A stretch of DNA of 45,981 bases from Pontibacterium sp049599735 (GTDB lineage: Bacteria > Pseudomonadota > Gammaproteobacteria > Pseudomonadales > Balneatricaceae). Under the pieces are notes generated by a model. It made no database searches and was not told the DNA's origin. It saw nothing but the letters and a program-made list of their open reading frames with translations. The stretch's first letter is position 1; each line of letters starts with the position of its first letter. Position numbers and translations under genes: made by a program. The DNA is taken from the NCBI GenBank assembly GCA_049599735.1, contig JBMYOX010000020.1, positions 1-45,981 of the forward strand, given 5' to 3'. Below, one piece after another: positions 34,550 through 43,453 of the stretch.

Positions 34550-35142
34550 TAATGCACTACGGTTGGTTGACTGTCATTTGAAGGCCGGGCCGCTGTATTA
34601 CACTCAGAAAACAGCATTAATACGACCATGCGAACATATTCTTCTACCTGCATCAGATCACTTTCGCCTTCCGGGTCGTCATCATCCGCCACAATTTGAG
34701 CAATCTGGTTCAGATCACTTAGGGCTTCTTTGGCTTCTTTAGACAGGGTTTTATCCGTCTGTTTTCCATGCAAACCAAAACCTGCCAAAAAGCCCTGACA
34801 CCAGTGACCCAGCCCTTCAGCCCGCTGAGCAAGAGACACGTCATCATCCGGCATCAGCAGTTCAAAAATCAGCTCATCGGCTTCCAGCATATGCAAAGAC
34901 TGCTGATACAATTCAGTCAGCATTACTTTACCGGCTTCCTGACCTAATGAATTGATATCCATCAGATCACAGGCACTTTGCAACAATGCTGAAGGCTCCA
35001 GGCGCACGCCTGCCGCCAGGTGCCCGCTAAAAAGACCGTGTAATTCAGAGGGAGAAATCAGCTGTGCGCCTTCTTCAACCAGCAGATTGGCAAGCAAATC
35101 GAAATCGGGCAATTCGGGTGGGTTGTTCAATTCAGATGACAT
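34549..35142 (-). CDS. ygfB: UPF0149 family protein YgfB
   Basis: This 197-residue protein has the UPF0149 pattern: an N-terminal SPSELHGLFSGHLAAG, a central GHWCQGFLAGFGL and a Cys-free, acidic C-terminal helix bundle. In Pseudomonas aeruginosa YgfB has been linked to control of ampDh3 and beta-lactam resistance; whether that applies here is unknown. ATG 35142 is preferred over the TTG just before it. It is first of the ygfB-pepP-ubiH-ubiI run and divergent from the zapB-like gene. Confidence 0.9.
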   Translation of the reverse strand: MSSELNNPPELPDFDLLANLLVEEGAQLISPSELHGLFSGHLAAGVRLEPSALLQSACDLMDINSLGQEAGKVMLTELYQQSLHMLEADELIFELLMPDDDVSLAQRAEGLGHWCQGFLAGFGLHGKQTDKTLSKEAKEALSDLNQIAQIVADDDDPEGESDLMQVEEYVRMVVLMLFSECNTAARPSNDSQPTVVH

Positions 35143-35247
35143 CAATGAGAACTTTAATCAGGATTAAGTTAAATCCGCACACAAAGGAAGCAGATAGCTA
35201 TAGTCTCTATCGTAGCACTTCCCTTAGAATGGAGTCACGGATCGGCA

Positions 35248-35276
35248 TTGACCCTCCGACAGACGCTGATTATAGT
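35248..35276 (+). promoter_or_regulatory. Promoter of the zapB-like/zapA pair
   Basis: TTGACC (248-253) and TATAGT (271-276) are separated by exactly 17 nt, a good sigma-70 match (five of six in each box). The predicted start near 35283 leaves about 20 nt of leader with GGGGA before ATG 35305. Confidence 0.75.
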
Positions 35277-35304
35277 CCGATACAGTAGCCGCCCGGGGAA
35301 AAGC

Positions 35305-35514
35305 ATGAGCGAACAGCATTTCACAATTCTGGAACAAAAAATAGATCAGCTACTGGCCTACTGTGATCGGCTGGAACAGGAAAATCAGCAACTGCGCCAG
35401 CAGGAAAAAATGCTGAAGCAGGAACGACTGCAATTAACCCAGCTGAACAACCAGACACGCCAGAAAGTTGAAGCGATGATTCAGCGCCTGAAGGCTTTGG
35501 AGCAAAGCGCATGA
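35305..35514 (+). CDS. Small coiled-coil protein, TIGR02449/ZapB-like
   Basis: This 69-residue, wholly helical protein consists of heptad-like repeats rich in Gln, Glu, Lys and Leu (LEQENQQLRQQEKMLKQERL). It matches the small ZapB-like proteins encoded before zapA in many gammaproteobacteria and probably acts at the division ring. ATG 35305 has GGGGA upstream; a longer reading would start inside the -35 box. It overlaps zapA by 4 nt. Confidence 0.85.
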   Translation: MSEQHFTILEQKIDQLLAYCDRLEQENQQLRQQEKMLKQERLQLTQLNNQTRQKVEAMIQRLKALEQSA

Positions 35515-35849
35515 ACAAACAGCCACCTCATACGGTTTCTATCCGGTTGCTGGATAAAGAATACAGTATTAATTGCCCTGAAGGTGCTGAGTCTGAACTC
35601 CAGGCTGCCGCCGCTTACCTCGATAAAAAAATGAGCGAAATCCGCTATAACGGTAAGCTGGTTGGCCTGGAGCGCATCACGGTAATGGCGGCGCTCAATA
35701 TTTCTCATGAATTAATGATTGAACGGGCCGGGGATAAAGCACAACAAAAAACGCAACAGCAACAAAATCAGCAACTGGAACGGCTCAATCAAAAAATAGC
35801 GGATGCGCTCAATCATGAAGGAATCTCCAGGAAAGCAGACTCCGATTGA
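35511..35849 (+). CDS. zapA: Cell division protein ZapA
   Basis: This 112-residue FtsZ-associated protein bundles protofilaments and stabilises the Z ring. The N-terminal globular part (VSIRLLDKEYSINCPEGAE) is followed by YLDKKMSEIR and the family motif ERITVMAALNISHEL, then a long coiled coil. It overlaps the zapB-like gene (ATGA) and precedes the 6S RNA gene, the usual position. Confidence 0.95.
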   Translation: MNKQPPHTVSIRLLDKEYSINCPEGAESELQAAAAYLDKKMSEIRYNGKLVGLERITVMAALNISHELMIERAGDKAQQKTQQQQNQQLERLNQKIADALNHEGISRKADSD

Positions 35850-35932
35850 GCTTTTTTCTTCATACAATAAAATCTGATGAAGTACAGCCGGTTACCGACT
35901 GATATAAACAAAATTAAGTTAAAACTCAAGAC

Positions 35933-35960
35933 CTGACATACTATCCAGGAAGAGTATAAT
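35933..35960 (+). promoter_or_regulatory. Promoter of 6S RNA
   Basis: CTGACA (933-938) and a consensus TATAAT (955-960) are spaced 16 nt apart. The start predicted near 35967 coincides with the 5' strand of the 6S RNA closing stem. Confidence 0.75.
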
Positions 35961-35967
35961 GTAAGTA

Positions 35968-36146
35968 ACTCCCTGAGGTGTTTGGCAGTTGGTAACGTCC
36001 CTCGAGCCGATAAGCATACTCCCGGAGGCGTTTAGCAAATACTGGTGTGCATGTCCGTTTTTCGGAAAGCCTAAGGTATTTCAGACGCCGCCACCTTGAA
36101 CCTTAGGGTTCAGGGCCACTACCACACCGGCACTTTGGGGAGCCTT
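35968..36146 (+). ncRNA. ssrS: 6S RNA
   Basis: This is a roughly 179-nt RNA between zapA and fau, the conserved 6S locus. The ends pair (ACTCCCTGAGGTG with CACTTTGGGGAG), and inner blocks resemble the E. coli RNA: CCCTCGAGCCGATA, GTGCATGTCCG...CGGAAAGCCTAAGG, and CACCTTGAACC followed by GGGTTCAGGG. 6S RNA mimics an open promoter and traps the sigma-70 holoenzyme in stationary phase. Exact ends are approximate. Confidence 0.92.
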
Positions 36147-36153
36147 TTACAAC

Positions 36154-36765
36154 ATGCCTGTAAATCCACGCCAAACACTACGTCAAAGCATACGCCGTAA
36201 AAGACGCGCACTGACCCCCGTACAACAAAAACATGCAGCCCGCCGTCTTCATCGGCAGCTCATCCAGCGTCCTGAGTTTATCCGTGCCCGGCATATCGCC
36301 CTTTATCTGCCTAATGACGGGGAGATAGATCCGCGTTTATTACTGGAAACTTGCTGGGCCATGGGGAAAAAAACCTACCTGCCGGTATTACATCCTGTAT
36401 TACACAACCGACTTTGGTTTGTGCCTTATACCCGTGATTCAAAACTGATCCGCAATATTTACCGCATTGAAGAACCCCCGGTTATCAAAGCACCCCGCCG
36501 ACCGGCCTGGGCACTGAACCTGGTGCTGTTGCCCCTGGTCGCTTTTGATCAGTCAGGTAACAGAATGGGGATGGGAGGCGGTTATTACGACCGAACATTC
36601 AGCTTTAAAAGACAAAAAGCCGGGCTTAAAGGACCCGCTCTGATTGGGCTGGCACACGAATTACAACGTGTAGAACAACTACCGGTGGAAAACTGGGATA
36701 TACCGCTGACAGGTATTATCAGTGACAAACACAGCTATATGGGACAGTCTTGCACAGAGACATAA
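36154..36765 (+). CDS. fau: 5-formyltetrahydrofolate cyclo-ligase
   Basis: This 203-residue enzyme converts 5-formyl-THF to methenyl-THF with ATP. It has an N-terminal basic helix (LRQSIRRKRRAL), LYLPNDGEIDPRLLLE, LVLLPLVAFDQSGNRMGMGGGYYDR (in adjoining pieces), the nucleotide/metal region of the family, and LIGLAHELQ. It is located just after 6S RNA, as ygfA in E. coli, where the two are co-transcribed. It complements folA, thyA and gcvT in folate metabolism. Confidence 0.95.
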   Translation: MPVNPRQTLRQSIRRKRRALTPVQQKHAARRLHRQLIQRPEFIRARHIALYLPNDGEIDPRLLLETCWAMGKKTYLPVLHPVLHNRLWFVPYTRDSKLIRNIYRIEEPPVIKAPRRPAWALNLVLLPLVAFDQSGNRMGMGGGYYDRTFSFKRQKAGLKGPALIGLAHELQRVEQLPVENWDIPLTGIISDKHSYMGQSCTET

Positions 36766-36791
36766 TCAAAGCGGAAAAGCACTAAAAGCGA

Positions 36792-36917
36792 TCAGTGACC
36801 TGCAATACTGCCCACCAGAGAGGTGAATTCAAAATCAGCATGAGAAACCCCCGTCACTAAAGTTCCTACAACAAAAAACAATACAAGCACAGCAACAAGA
36901 TCCGGACCTTTTTTCAT
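36792..36917 (-). CDS. Predicted 41-residue single-pass membrane peptide
   Basis: The 352-nt gap 36766-37117 holds one plausible small gene. It reads MKKGPDLVAVLVLFFVVG then TLVTGVSHADFEFTSLV..., with two Lys before one clear hydrophobic helix (about 7-24) and a short polar tail. AAGAGAA precedes the ATG. It could be a membrane-anchored small protein, or a signal peptide with cleavage after SHA leaving a very short product. No function can be given and no terminator is obvious. Confidence 0.5.
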   Translation of the reverse strand: MKKGPDLVAVLVLFFVVGTLVTGVSHADFEFTSLVGSIAGH

Positions 36918-37117
36918 TTCTCTTAGCTTTCCAATGAATACAGTTAGACAACTTTTAGCGCCCCTGGTGTATAAACAAACCTGCCACTGCATTCTCCCTG
37001 TAAGAGGGGAATTAGCAAGTTTTTCCTGATACTCAGGTATTTCATCAACCGGATCAGCCTAAAACTTAACACATGTCATGAGAGTGCCTGTTAAACGATA
37101 CTGGTAAGACAGCCTCA

Positions 37118-38038
37118 TTAAAAAAAGTTCATATAAATTGTTAACACAACCGGCAAGGTTATCATCGACATTAATGTCTGGCCGGTAATAATCGCCGCCA
37201 TCGCCGGTGCATCACCGCCCAACTGGCGCGCTAAAATATAAGCCGAAGGCGCAGTGGGCAGCGCAGCAAACAAGACCAGTACCTGCAAAACCACCGGCTC
37301 AAGCTGCAATACATAACCCACACAAGCGGCGATAATCGGCAACAGCAATAACTTGACCCCGGCAGACACCAGCATAGGCAGCCGGGCCTGCAATAAGACC
37401 TTAAAACTCAGACCTGCACCCACCGCCAGCAAACCCAGAGGCAGAGCCATTCGGCTTAATAATTCAGTTACAGCCCCCACCATCGAAGGCAAACCCACAC
37501 CCGACAGGTTAAGCAGCAGACCCAGCGTACAGGCAAGAATCAGCGGGTTACTGAGCAGGGTCTTAAAAACAGCCCGCCATGAAAGGCGACCGGGATTAGT
37601 CACCGAAAATACCAACACGCAGGCCACATTTAGCAAAGGGATCATCACCGCAATAACAACCGCCGCTACAGCGACCTCAGCCGCAGAATAAAGCGCCGCC
37701 GTCGCGGCCAGCCCCACATAGGTATTAAAGCGCAGGCCACCCTGATAAAAGGAGGTAAACGCCGGGTTATCCAGCCGCATCCAGGGTTTCAGCAGAAAGC
37801 AGGCAATACTACCAACAGCCAGCATCAGCACAACGGCATAGAGCACCCGATCAAAAGGCACTTGCCCCATATCGGCCCGGGCCAGGCGATCAACCAGTAA
37901 TACCGGGAAAAGCACAAAATAAATCAAACGCTCTGCCGGAGGCCAGAAAGCACTGCCGGGGAAATCCAGCCGCTTCGCCAGATAGCCTGATAATAAAAGT
38001 GCAAATACAGGCCAGAGGGCACTGATAATTTCAATCAT
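37118..38038 (-). CDS. AEC-family (auxin efflux carrier-type) permease
   Basis: This 306-residue membrane protein has about ten hydrophobic helices in two similar halves, typical for bacterial AEC permeases, which export small organic acids. Substrate unknown. ATG 38038 (MIEIISALWPVFALLLSGY) is preferred because the transmembrane domain begins at once; a GTG 30 nt upstream is possible. It is divergent from the gcvR-like gene, sharing a short (77-nt) upstream region. Confidence 0.85.
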   Translation of the reverse strand: MIEIISALWPVFALLLSGYLAKRLDFPGSAFWPPAERLIYFVLFPVLLVDRLARADMGQVPFDRVLYAVVLMLAVGSIACFLLKPWMRLDNPAFTSFYQGGLRFNTYVGLAATAALYSAAEVAVAAVVIAVMIPLLNVACVLVFSVTNPGRLSWRAVFKTLLSNPLILACTLGLLLNLSGVGLPSMVGAVTELLSRMALPLGLLAVGAGLSFKVLLQARLPMLVSAGVKLLLLPIIAACVGYVLQLEPVVLQVLVLFAALPTAPSAYILARQLGGDAPAMAAIITGQTLMSMITLPVVLTIYMNFF

Positions 38039-38115
38039 AGTGGTATAGTCAACCAGGTCAGGTATCACAGGCCGCCGGGGACACGGTGACTTTAATTAAT
38101 ACAGGAGCATACAAT

Positions 38116-38631
38116 ATGATGACATCTTTAGTTCTGACCGTCATCGGCCCGGATAAACCCGGTCTGGTTGAACGCTTAGCACAAACCATCGCTGATCATC
38201 AGGGTAACTGGCTTGAGTCTGGCATGTCCCGTCTGGCAGGAAAATTTGCCGGTATCCTTATTACCGAGGTACCAGAGGATCAGGCCGAGGCACTCACTGC
38301 CGCATTAAACGCACTGGAGAGCCAGGGCCTGAAAGTTATCACCGAACAAACGGCTGAGCCCAAAAAAGAGAACAACAAGCAGCACTTTACACTGGAGCTG
38401 GTCGGCCATGACAAGGCTGGCATTGTACGCGATATCTCCCAGGCACTGGCTAAGCGCCATATCAATGTAGAACGTATTTCCACTGAACTGATATCCGGTT
38501 CCATGTCTGCGGAAATGCTGTTTAAAGGCAGCGCAGATTTATCTGCAGCGGCTGATGTCGATCTGGATGAACTACAGGAAGCACTGGAAGCAATAGCCAG
38601 CGACCTGATGGTGGATATTACCCTGAACTAA
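38116..38631 (+). CDS. gcvR: ACT-domain protein, glycine cleavage repressor GcvR-like
   Basis: This 171-residue protein has two ACT domains: SLVLTVIGPDKPGLVERLAQ (about 4-23) and FTLELVGHDKAGIVRDISQ (about 92-110). GcvR in E. coli binds glycine and holds GcvA to repress gcvTHP. Related ACT proteins have other roles, so the name is tentative, though gcvT and gcvH lie about 8 kb away. ATG 38116 has GGAG 8 nt upstream. A terminator follows 20 nt after the stop. Confidence 0.8.
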   Translation: MMTSLVLTVIGPDKPGLVERLAQTIADHQGNWLESGMSRLAGKFAGILITEVPEDQAEALTAALNALESQGLKVITEQTAEPKKENNKQHFTLELVGHDKAGIVRDISQALAKRHINVERISTELISGSMSAEMLFKGSADLSAAADVDLDELQEALEAIASDLMVDITLN

Positions 38632-38650
38632 ATCTGCTTCAATGATCTAT

Positions 38651-38681
38651 AAACCCGCGCCTGCACATACGCGGGTTTTTC
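38651..38681. terminator. Intrinsic terminator, probably bidirectional
   Basis: AAACCCGCG (651-659) and CGCGGGTTT (670-678) form a 9-bp stem with a ten-base loop, followed by TTTTT on the plus strand. On the minus strand the stem ends in TTTA. It lies between the convergent gcvR-like and MFS genes and can serve both. Confidence 0.85.
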
Positions 38682-38698
38682 GTTTAAAAGCGGTGTAG

Positions 38699-39886
38699 TT
38701 ACCCGACTAATGCCTGTTCGTTTTTTTCCATTCGCACCAGCACCAGTATCAGCATCGTGCCTAAGGCAATAAAACCACCCGCCAGATACAGGCCCAGATC
38801 ATAATTACCACTTTCCCGGGCCAATATACCGGTCAGGGCTGGTGCAACAATTTGTGCTACCCCGTAAGACAAGGTCATTTTCCCCATCAATTTGGCGGGT
38901 TTAGTCGGATAGAAACGTCCGGCCATGGTCAGCACTAAACTGACACAACCAATAAAAGTACCACCATAAAACAATGAACTCAGAACAGCACCCAATAAAC
39001 TATCCGTCAGGGCCGGTAAAATAATGCCAATAATCTGTATGCCGTAGGCCAGCGTCAGTGCTTTTAAGTAACCCACCGCCCGGGCGATACGATCCCAGAT
39101 AATAGCAGCCGGCACAGCCGCCAGTCCCACCAATAAAAACACCATAGGCCCCTGTCCCTGCAAAGCAGGCTGTCGTTCGATGATATCCACAATAAAGGTG
39201 GCACTGATTACATAACCATAACCGGCACAGAAGTAGGCAATCATCATAATCAGCATAAACATCTGACTCGGTGGTTTATCTACCAGCGCATTGCCGGTCA
39301 CCGTAACCGGCTGGCTATCAGGCCGGGGCATCCAGCGCCAGGCGGGGATGCTTAAAAGTGCTGCAAAAGCGGCAAACCAAAGCCACTGCAGATGCCAGCT
39401 AAGCGCAAACTGCACCATCACTTCCACAATCACCGACACTAAAATAATACCAACACCGACCCCGGCAAAATGGAGGCCCAGCTCACCCCGATGATTGTTC
39501 CGGATCAACCAGTTAAGAATCAGGCCCGAGGCGATCAGCATACCGCCGGAACTGCTCAGCCCACCCAAAAATCGCAGCACCGCCCAGATCACCATATTAT
39601 CCGTCCAGGCCATCGCCGCCGTTGTGCTAACCGCCAGCAACAGATAAATCCGGTACAGTTTATCCTTAAGCTGCAAACTGCTAACCGAGGCTGCCAGCAA
39701 AGCTCCACACATGTAGCCCATATAATTAAAGGTTGCCAGCCAGCCTCCGGCGGCTTCATCCAGCCAGGTTTCAGCTTGCATCACCGGTAGCAGAGGCGTG
39801 TAAGCAAAACGTGATACGCCAATCGTGACAATCAGGCATAAAATGCCAGCCCCTAATACTTTTAAACGCTCAGCCTGCGAAGCCAT
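38699..39886 (-). CDS. YbfB/YjiJ-family MFS transporter
   Basis: This 395-residue protein has about 12 hydrophobic helices and the family-like opening GAGILCLIVTIGVSRFAYTPLLP, given here in adjoining pieces (GAGILCLIVTIG, VSRFAYTPLLP), and FNYMGYMCGALLA. Substrate unknown. ATG 39886 (MASQAERLKVLG) is chosen because upstream in-frame codons precede the first helix without conserved features; the Shine-Dalgarno is weak. Confidence 0.82.
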   Translation of the reverse strand: MASQAERLKVLGAGILCLIVTIGVSRFAYTPLLPVMQAETWLDEAAGGWLATFNYMGYMCGALLAASVSSLQLKDKLYRIYLLLAVSTTAAMAWTDNMVIWAVLRFLGGLSSSGGMLIASGLILNWLIRNNHRGELGLHFAGVGVGIILVSVIVEVMVQFALSWHLQWLWFAAFAALLSIPAWRWMPRPDSQPVTVTGNALVDKPPSQMFMLIMMIAYFCAGYGYVISATFIVDIIERQPALQGQGPMVFLLVGLAAVPAAIIWDRIARAVGYLKALTLAYGIQIIGIILPALTDSLLGAVLSSLFYGGTFIGCVSLVLTMAGRFYPTKPAKLMGKMTLSYGVAQIVAPALTGILARESGNYDLGLYLAGGFIALGTMLILVLVRMEKNEQALVG

Positions 39887-40061
39887 AGACTTTATCCATT
39901 GATCATTCAGTAGAGGGCGCAGACTAAACCGCTTTAATAATCGCCACAATTGAATTATTAAGAACAAATACTTCTGTTTTTAAGAACCGTAAAAAGACAG
40001 GTCACCCTGTAATCATTCATTTGGCTGAATGGCTTTAATACAGAGGGTGAAAAATTAAAAC

Positions 40062-40088
40062 AAAAAAGGCGGACATATTGTCCGCCTT
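40062..40088 (-). terminator. Intrinsic terminator of argH
   Basis: AAGGCGGACA and TGTCCGCCTT form a perfect 10-bp stem with a three-base loop (066-088), followed on the minus strand by six T residues. It is placed 59 nt after the argH stop. Confidence 0.9.
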
Positions 40089-40147
40089 AGTATTACCACT
40101 GAACGCGCGCTCAGCCTGAAGGCTCAAAAGCCGTATCAGGCATCCGC

Positions 40148-41545
40148 TTAAACCTGACGCTCAGCCAGCTTTTTCTCAGCCCGGGCAACGGCTGCACGCA
40201 CCTGATCAGGCGCGGTACCACCTATGTGATTACGCGCAGCGACAGAACCTTCCAGTGTCAGTACATCAAAGACATCCGCCGTGATCACATCAGAGAACTG
40301 AGCCAGCTCTTCCAACGTCATTTCACCCAGGTCTCTGCCCTGCTCAATGCCAAAAGCAACCGATTTACCCACAATTTCATGGGCATCACGGAAGGCCACA
40401 CCTTTACGTACCAGGTAATCAGCCAGATCTGTGGCGGTAGAGAAGCCACGCAAAGCAGCTTCACGCATACTGTCTTTTTTAGACTCAAGCGCCGGCACCA
40501 TATCCGCAAAAGCCCGTAAACAGCCTTTGACCGTATCAATAGCATCAAACAACGGCTCTTTATCTTCCTGATTATCCTTGTTGTAAGCCAGCGGCTGGGA
40601 TTTCATCAGTGTCAGCAGGCTCATCAGATGCCCGTACACACGGCCACTTTTACCCCGTACCAGTTCAGGCACATCCGGGTTTTTCTTCTGCGGCATAATC
40701 GAAGAGCCTGTGCAGAAACGATCCGGCAGGTTGATAAAGTTAAACTGCGCCGAAGCCCAGAGCACTAACTCTTCAGACATACGGCTCAGGTGCATCATCA
40801 GAATGCTTGAGGCTGAACAGAATTCAATCGCAAAATCACGATCAGACACTGAGTCTAAGGAGTTCTCAGAAGGTGCGCTGAAATCCAGTAACTCACAAGT
40901 GTAATCACGCTCGATAGGATAGGTTGTACCCGCCAGAGCAGCAGCGCCCAGCGGCATAATATTCGCTCGCTCACGACAGTCTTCAAAGCGGCTGTAATCA
41001 CGGCTCAGCATTTCAAACCAGGCCATCAGGTGATGACCAAAAGTAACCGGCTGTGCTGTCTGAAGGTGTGTAAAGCCCGGCATAATAGTGTCCGCTTCAC
41101 GCCCGGAAATATCCAGCAGGCCTTTTTGAAGGCGGGTCAGTTCGGCCAGAATCAGGTCTATTTCATCACGCAGATAGAGGCGAATATCCGTTGCCACCTG
41201 ATCATTACGGGAACGACCCGTGTGCAGCTTTTTACCGGTAATACCGATCTTTTTGGTAAGCGCCGCTTCGATGTTCATATGCACATCTTCCAGTGCCACA
41301 GACCATTCAAACTTACCACGCTCAATCTCAACCCGGATTTCACCCAAACCCCGGATAATATCGTCGCGTTCTGCTTCCGTCAGCACACCAGCTTTTACCA
41401 GCATTTTGGCATGGGCGATGGAACCACGGATATCCTGCAGATACATACGCTGGTCAAACTCTACAGAAGCCGTAAAACGGGCTACAAAAGCATCAGTCGG
41501 CTCATTAAAACGGCCGCCCCATTGCTGGTTGGTCTTATCACTCAT
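40148..41545 (-). CDS. argH: Argininosuccinate lyase
   Basis: This 465-residue enzyme splits argininosuccinate into arginine and fumarate, the last step of arginine synthesis. Signature GSSIMPQKKN is at 280-289 with the mobile-loop serines, the catalytic His160 is in FTHLQTAQP, and HTGRSRNDQVATD is at about 108-120. Length is normal. It stands alone between its own promoter and terminator, divergent from hemC, a neighbour arrangement known in Pseudomonas. Confidence 0.97.
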   Translation of the reverse strand: MSDKTNQQWGGRFNEPTDAFVARFTASVEFDQRMYLQDIRGSIAHAKMLVKAGVLTEAERDDIIRGLGEIRVEIERGKFEWSVALEDVHMNIEAALTKKIGITGKKLHTGRSRNDQVATDIRLYLRDEIDLILAELTRLQKGLLDISGREADTIMPGFTHLQTAQPVTFGHHLMAWFEMLSRDYSRFEDCRERANIMPLGAAALAGTTYPIERDYTCELLDFSAPSENSLDSVSDRDFAIEFCSASSILMMHLSRMSEELVLWASAQFNFINLPDRFCTGSSIMPQKKNPDVPELVRGKSGRVYGHLMSLLTLMKSQPLAYNKDNQEDKEPLFDAIDTVKGCLRAFADMVPALESKKDSMREAALRGFSTATDLADYLVRKGVAFRDAHEIVGKSVAFGIEQGRDLGEMTLEELAQFSDVITADVFDVLTLEGSVAARNHIGGTAPDQVRAAVARAEKKLAERQV

Positions 41546-41601
41546 GCGGTAAACCTCAAATCTTGCTGTATAAACAGCTGCACGCTAAAAATTTGCGACC
41601 G

Positions 41602-41610
41602 ATTATATCA
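41602..41610 (-). promoter_or_regulatory. Extended -10 promoter of argH
   Basis: On the minus strand TGATATAAT is a perfect extended -10 (TG-N-TATAAT), about 57 nt upstream of the argH ATG. No good -35 is seen, as often with extended -10 promoters. GCTGTTTATACAGC (near 41563-41576) is a small imperfect dyad in the leader. No ARG box was recognised. Confidence 0.6.
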
Positions 41611-41702
41611 CGCTCCACCCTCATCGCTCCTCCCCCTATCTGTTACAATCGGCCCAATAGTATTTATCCACAACCTGAATGTGGTTACGACAGGACCCCA
41701 TA

Positions 41703-42647
41703 ATGAGCAAACTCATCCGCATCGCCACCCGTAAAAGCCTGTTAGCCCTCTGGCAGGCCGAATATGTCAAAGCCGAGCTTGAGAAATTCCATCCCGGTAT
41801 CACCGTAGAACTGGTACCTATGGTGTCCCGTGGCGATAAAATTCTGGATACACCCCTGGCCAAAGTAGGCGGCAAAGGTTTGTTTGTTAAAGAGCTGGAA
41901 AACGCCCTACTGGAAGACCGCGCCGATATCGCCGTACATTCGATGAAGGATGTACCTATGGCTTTCCCCGAAGGATTGGGCTTAAGTGTGATTTGTCCCC
42001 GCGAACAACCCACGGATGCTTTTGTCTCTAATACCTGTCAACACCTGGATGACCTGCCTGCAGGTGCAGTCGTTGGCACATCGTCCCTGCGCCGGGAAGC
42101 TCAGTTACGCGAGCGACGCCCGGATTTAGACATCAAATGGCTGCGCGGCAACGTGCAAACCCGCCTGGGCAAACTGGATAACGGTGATTACGATGCGATC
42201 ATTCTGGCCACCGCCGGTCTGCTACGTCTGAAATTAAACGAACGAATCACCCACGAAATAACCCCAGAAGACAGTCTTCCTGCAGGTGGCCAGGGTGCAG
42301 TGGGTATCGAATGTCGTCTGGATGATGCCGAAACTATCGAATTCTTAAAACCGCTGCATCATCAGGAAACCGCCTGGCGAGTACTCGCTGAGCGCGCCAT
42401 GAACCGCCGACTTGAAGGGGGCTGTCAGGTACCGATTGGCTGCTACGCCACCCTGAATGAAGATAACAGCCAACTTTTCCTGCGTGGCCTGGTTGCACGC
42501 CCCGATGGCACTTTAGTACTGCGCGATGAAATCAGTGGCCAGACAGACCAGTGTGAAGCACTTGGCATCCAGTTAGCCGAGCAATTACTGGACGCCGGTG
42601 CAGGCGATATCCTAAAGGCCGTCTACGAGACGAATAACGCCGAATGA
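41703..42647 (+). CDS. hemC: Porphobilinogen deaminase (hydroxymethylbilane synthase)
   Basis: This 314-residue enzyme joins four porphobilinogens into hydroxymethylbilane. The dipyrromethane cofactor attaches at C241 in LEGGCQVPIGCY; the catalytic Asp is D83 in MKDVP, and TSSLRREAQL (about 126-135) binds the cofactor. ATG 41703 gives the usual start MSKLIRIATRKS. A TACAAT (41644-41649) may be its -10. It overlaps hemD by 4 nt. Confidence 0.97.
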   Translation: MSKLIRIATRKSLLALWQAEYVKAELEKFHPGITVELVPMVSRGDKILDTPLAKVGGKGLFVKELENALLEDRADIAVHSMKDVPMAFPEGLGLSVICPREQPTDAFVSNTCQHLDDLPAGAVVGTSSLRREAQLRERRPDLDIKWLRGNVQTRLGKLDNGDYDAIILATAGLLRLKLNERITHEITPEDSLPAGGQGAVGIECRLDDAETIEFLKPLHHQETAWRVLAERAMNRRLEGGCQVPIGCYATLNEDNSQLFLRGLVARPDGTLVLRDEISGQTDQCEALGIQLAEQLLDAGAGDILKAVYETNNAE

Positions 42648-43453
42648 ACGCTGCGGCACTAAAAGGTATGCGAGTGCTGGTCACCCGCCCGGCCCTACAG
42701 GCAGAGCCTCAAACAGAACTGCTCCGGGCCCTGGGTGCGGAGCCTGTATCCCTGCCCCTGATAGAAATCCATACGATTGAAGCATCAGATCCTGCTTACC
42801 AGCGTGCCAGGTCTCACTTTCTGGATCTGGATCTTTATCAAAAAGTGATATTTATCAGCGCCAACGCAGCACACTTTGGGGCACAATGGATTGATCAGTA
42901 CTGGCCACAGCTGCCTATCGGTATCCGCTGGCTGGCGATTGGCAAAAAAACAGCAGCCACGCTGACGGACTATGGTATAGATGCCGAAAGCGCCAGTTTA
43001 GGGTACGATTCGGAAGCCTTACTCAACGACCTGCACTTGCAAGAGGTTGAGGGGGAACGTATTTTGATCGTACGCGGCCAGGGGGGACGAACACTGTTAG
43101 CCGAATCACTGCGCGCGCGCGGTGCACAGGTGGAATACGCAGACCTGTATCAGCGCCGTTGTCCCGGCTACGCCGACAGTACCATCAAAGATATACTCTA
43201 TCAGCAGGCACCCGATGCCCTGCTGATTACCAGTGGCGAAGGCCTGGATAACCTTTTGCAGCTTGCAAATGGCCGCCAACGCCAGTTTAGTACCAAAGCA
43301 CTGCTAAACTACCACCTGGTTGTGCCCAGCGAACGCATAGCAAAGCAGGCACGCCTTGCCGGGTTTAAAAGGATTACGAGAGCAGCAGGGCCGGACGATC
43401 AGTCAATGATCAATGCCTTGTTGCCAGCAACCGATGCGGAAATCGACAGATGA
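42644..43453 (+). CDS. hemD: Uroporphyrinogen-III synthase
   Basis: This 269-residue enzyme closes hydroxymethylbilane with inversion of ring D. Sequence is weakly conserved in the family, but MRVLVTRPALQAEPQTELL, FISANAAHF, WLAIGKKTAATL and LLITSGEGLDNLLQL are typical of its two-domain fold. It sits between hemC and hemX with 4-nt overlaps on both sides. Confidence 0.94.
   Translation: MNAAALKGMRVLVTRPALQAEPQTELLRALGAEPVSLPLIEIHTIEASDPAYQRARSHFLDLDLYQKVIFISANAAHFGAQWIDQYWPQLPIGIRWLAIGKKTAATLTDYGIDAESASLGYDSEALLNDLHLQEVEGERILIVRGQGGRTLLAESLRARGAQVEYADLYQRRCPGYADSTIKDILYQQAPDALLITSGEGLDNLLQLANGRQRQFSTKALLNYHLVVPSERIAKQARLAGFKRITRAAGPDDQSMINALLPATDAEIDR

Noticed and set aside
35882..36153. Short reading frames in the zapA-fau gap
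   Set aside because: The gap is explained by the 6S RNA promoter and gene.
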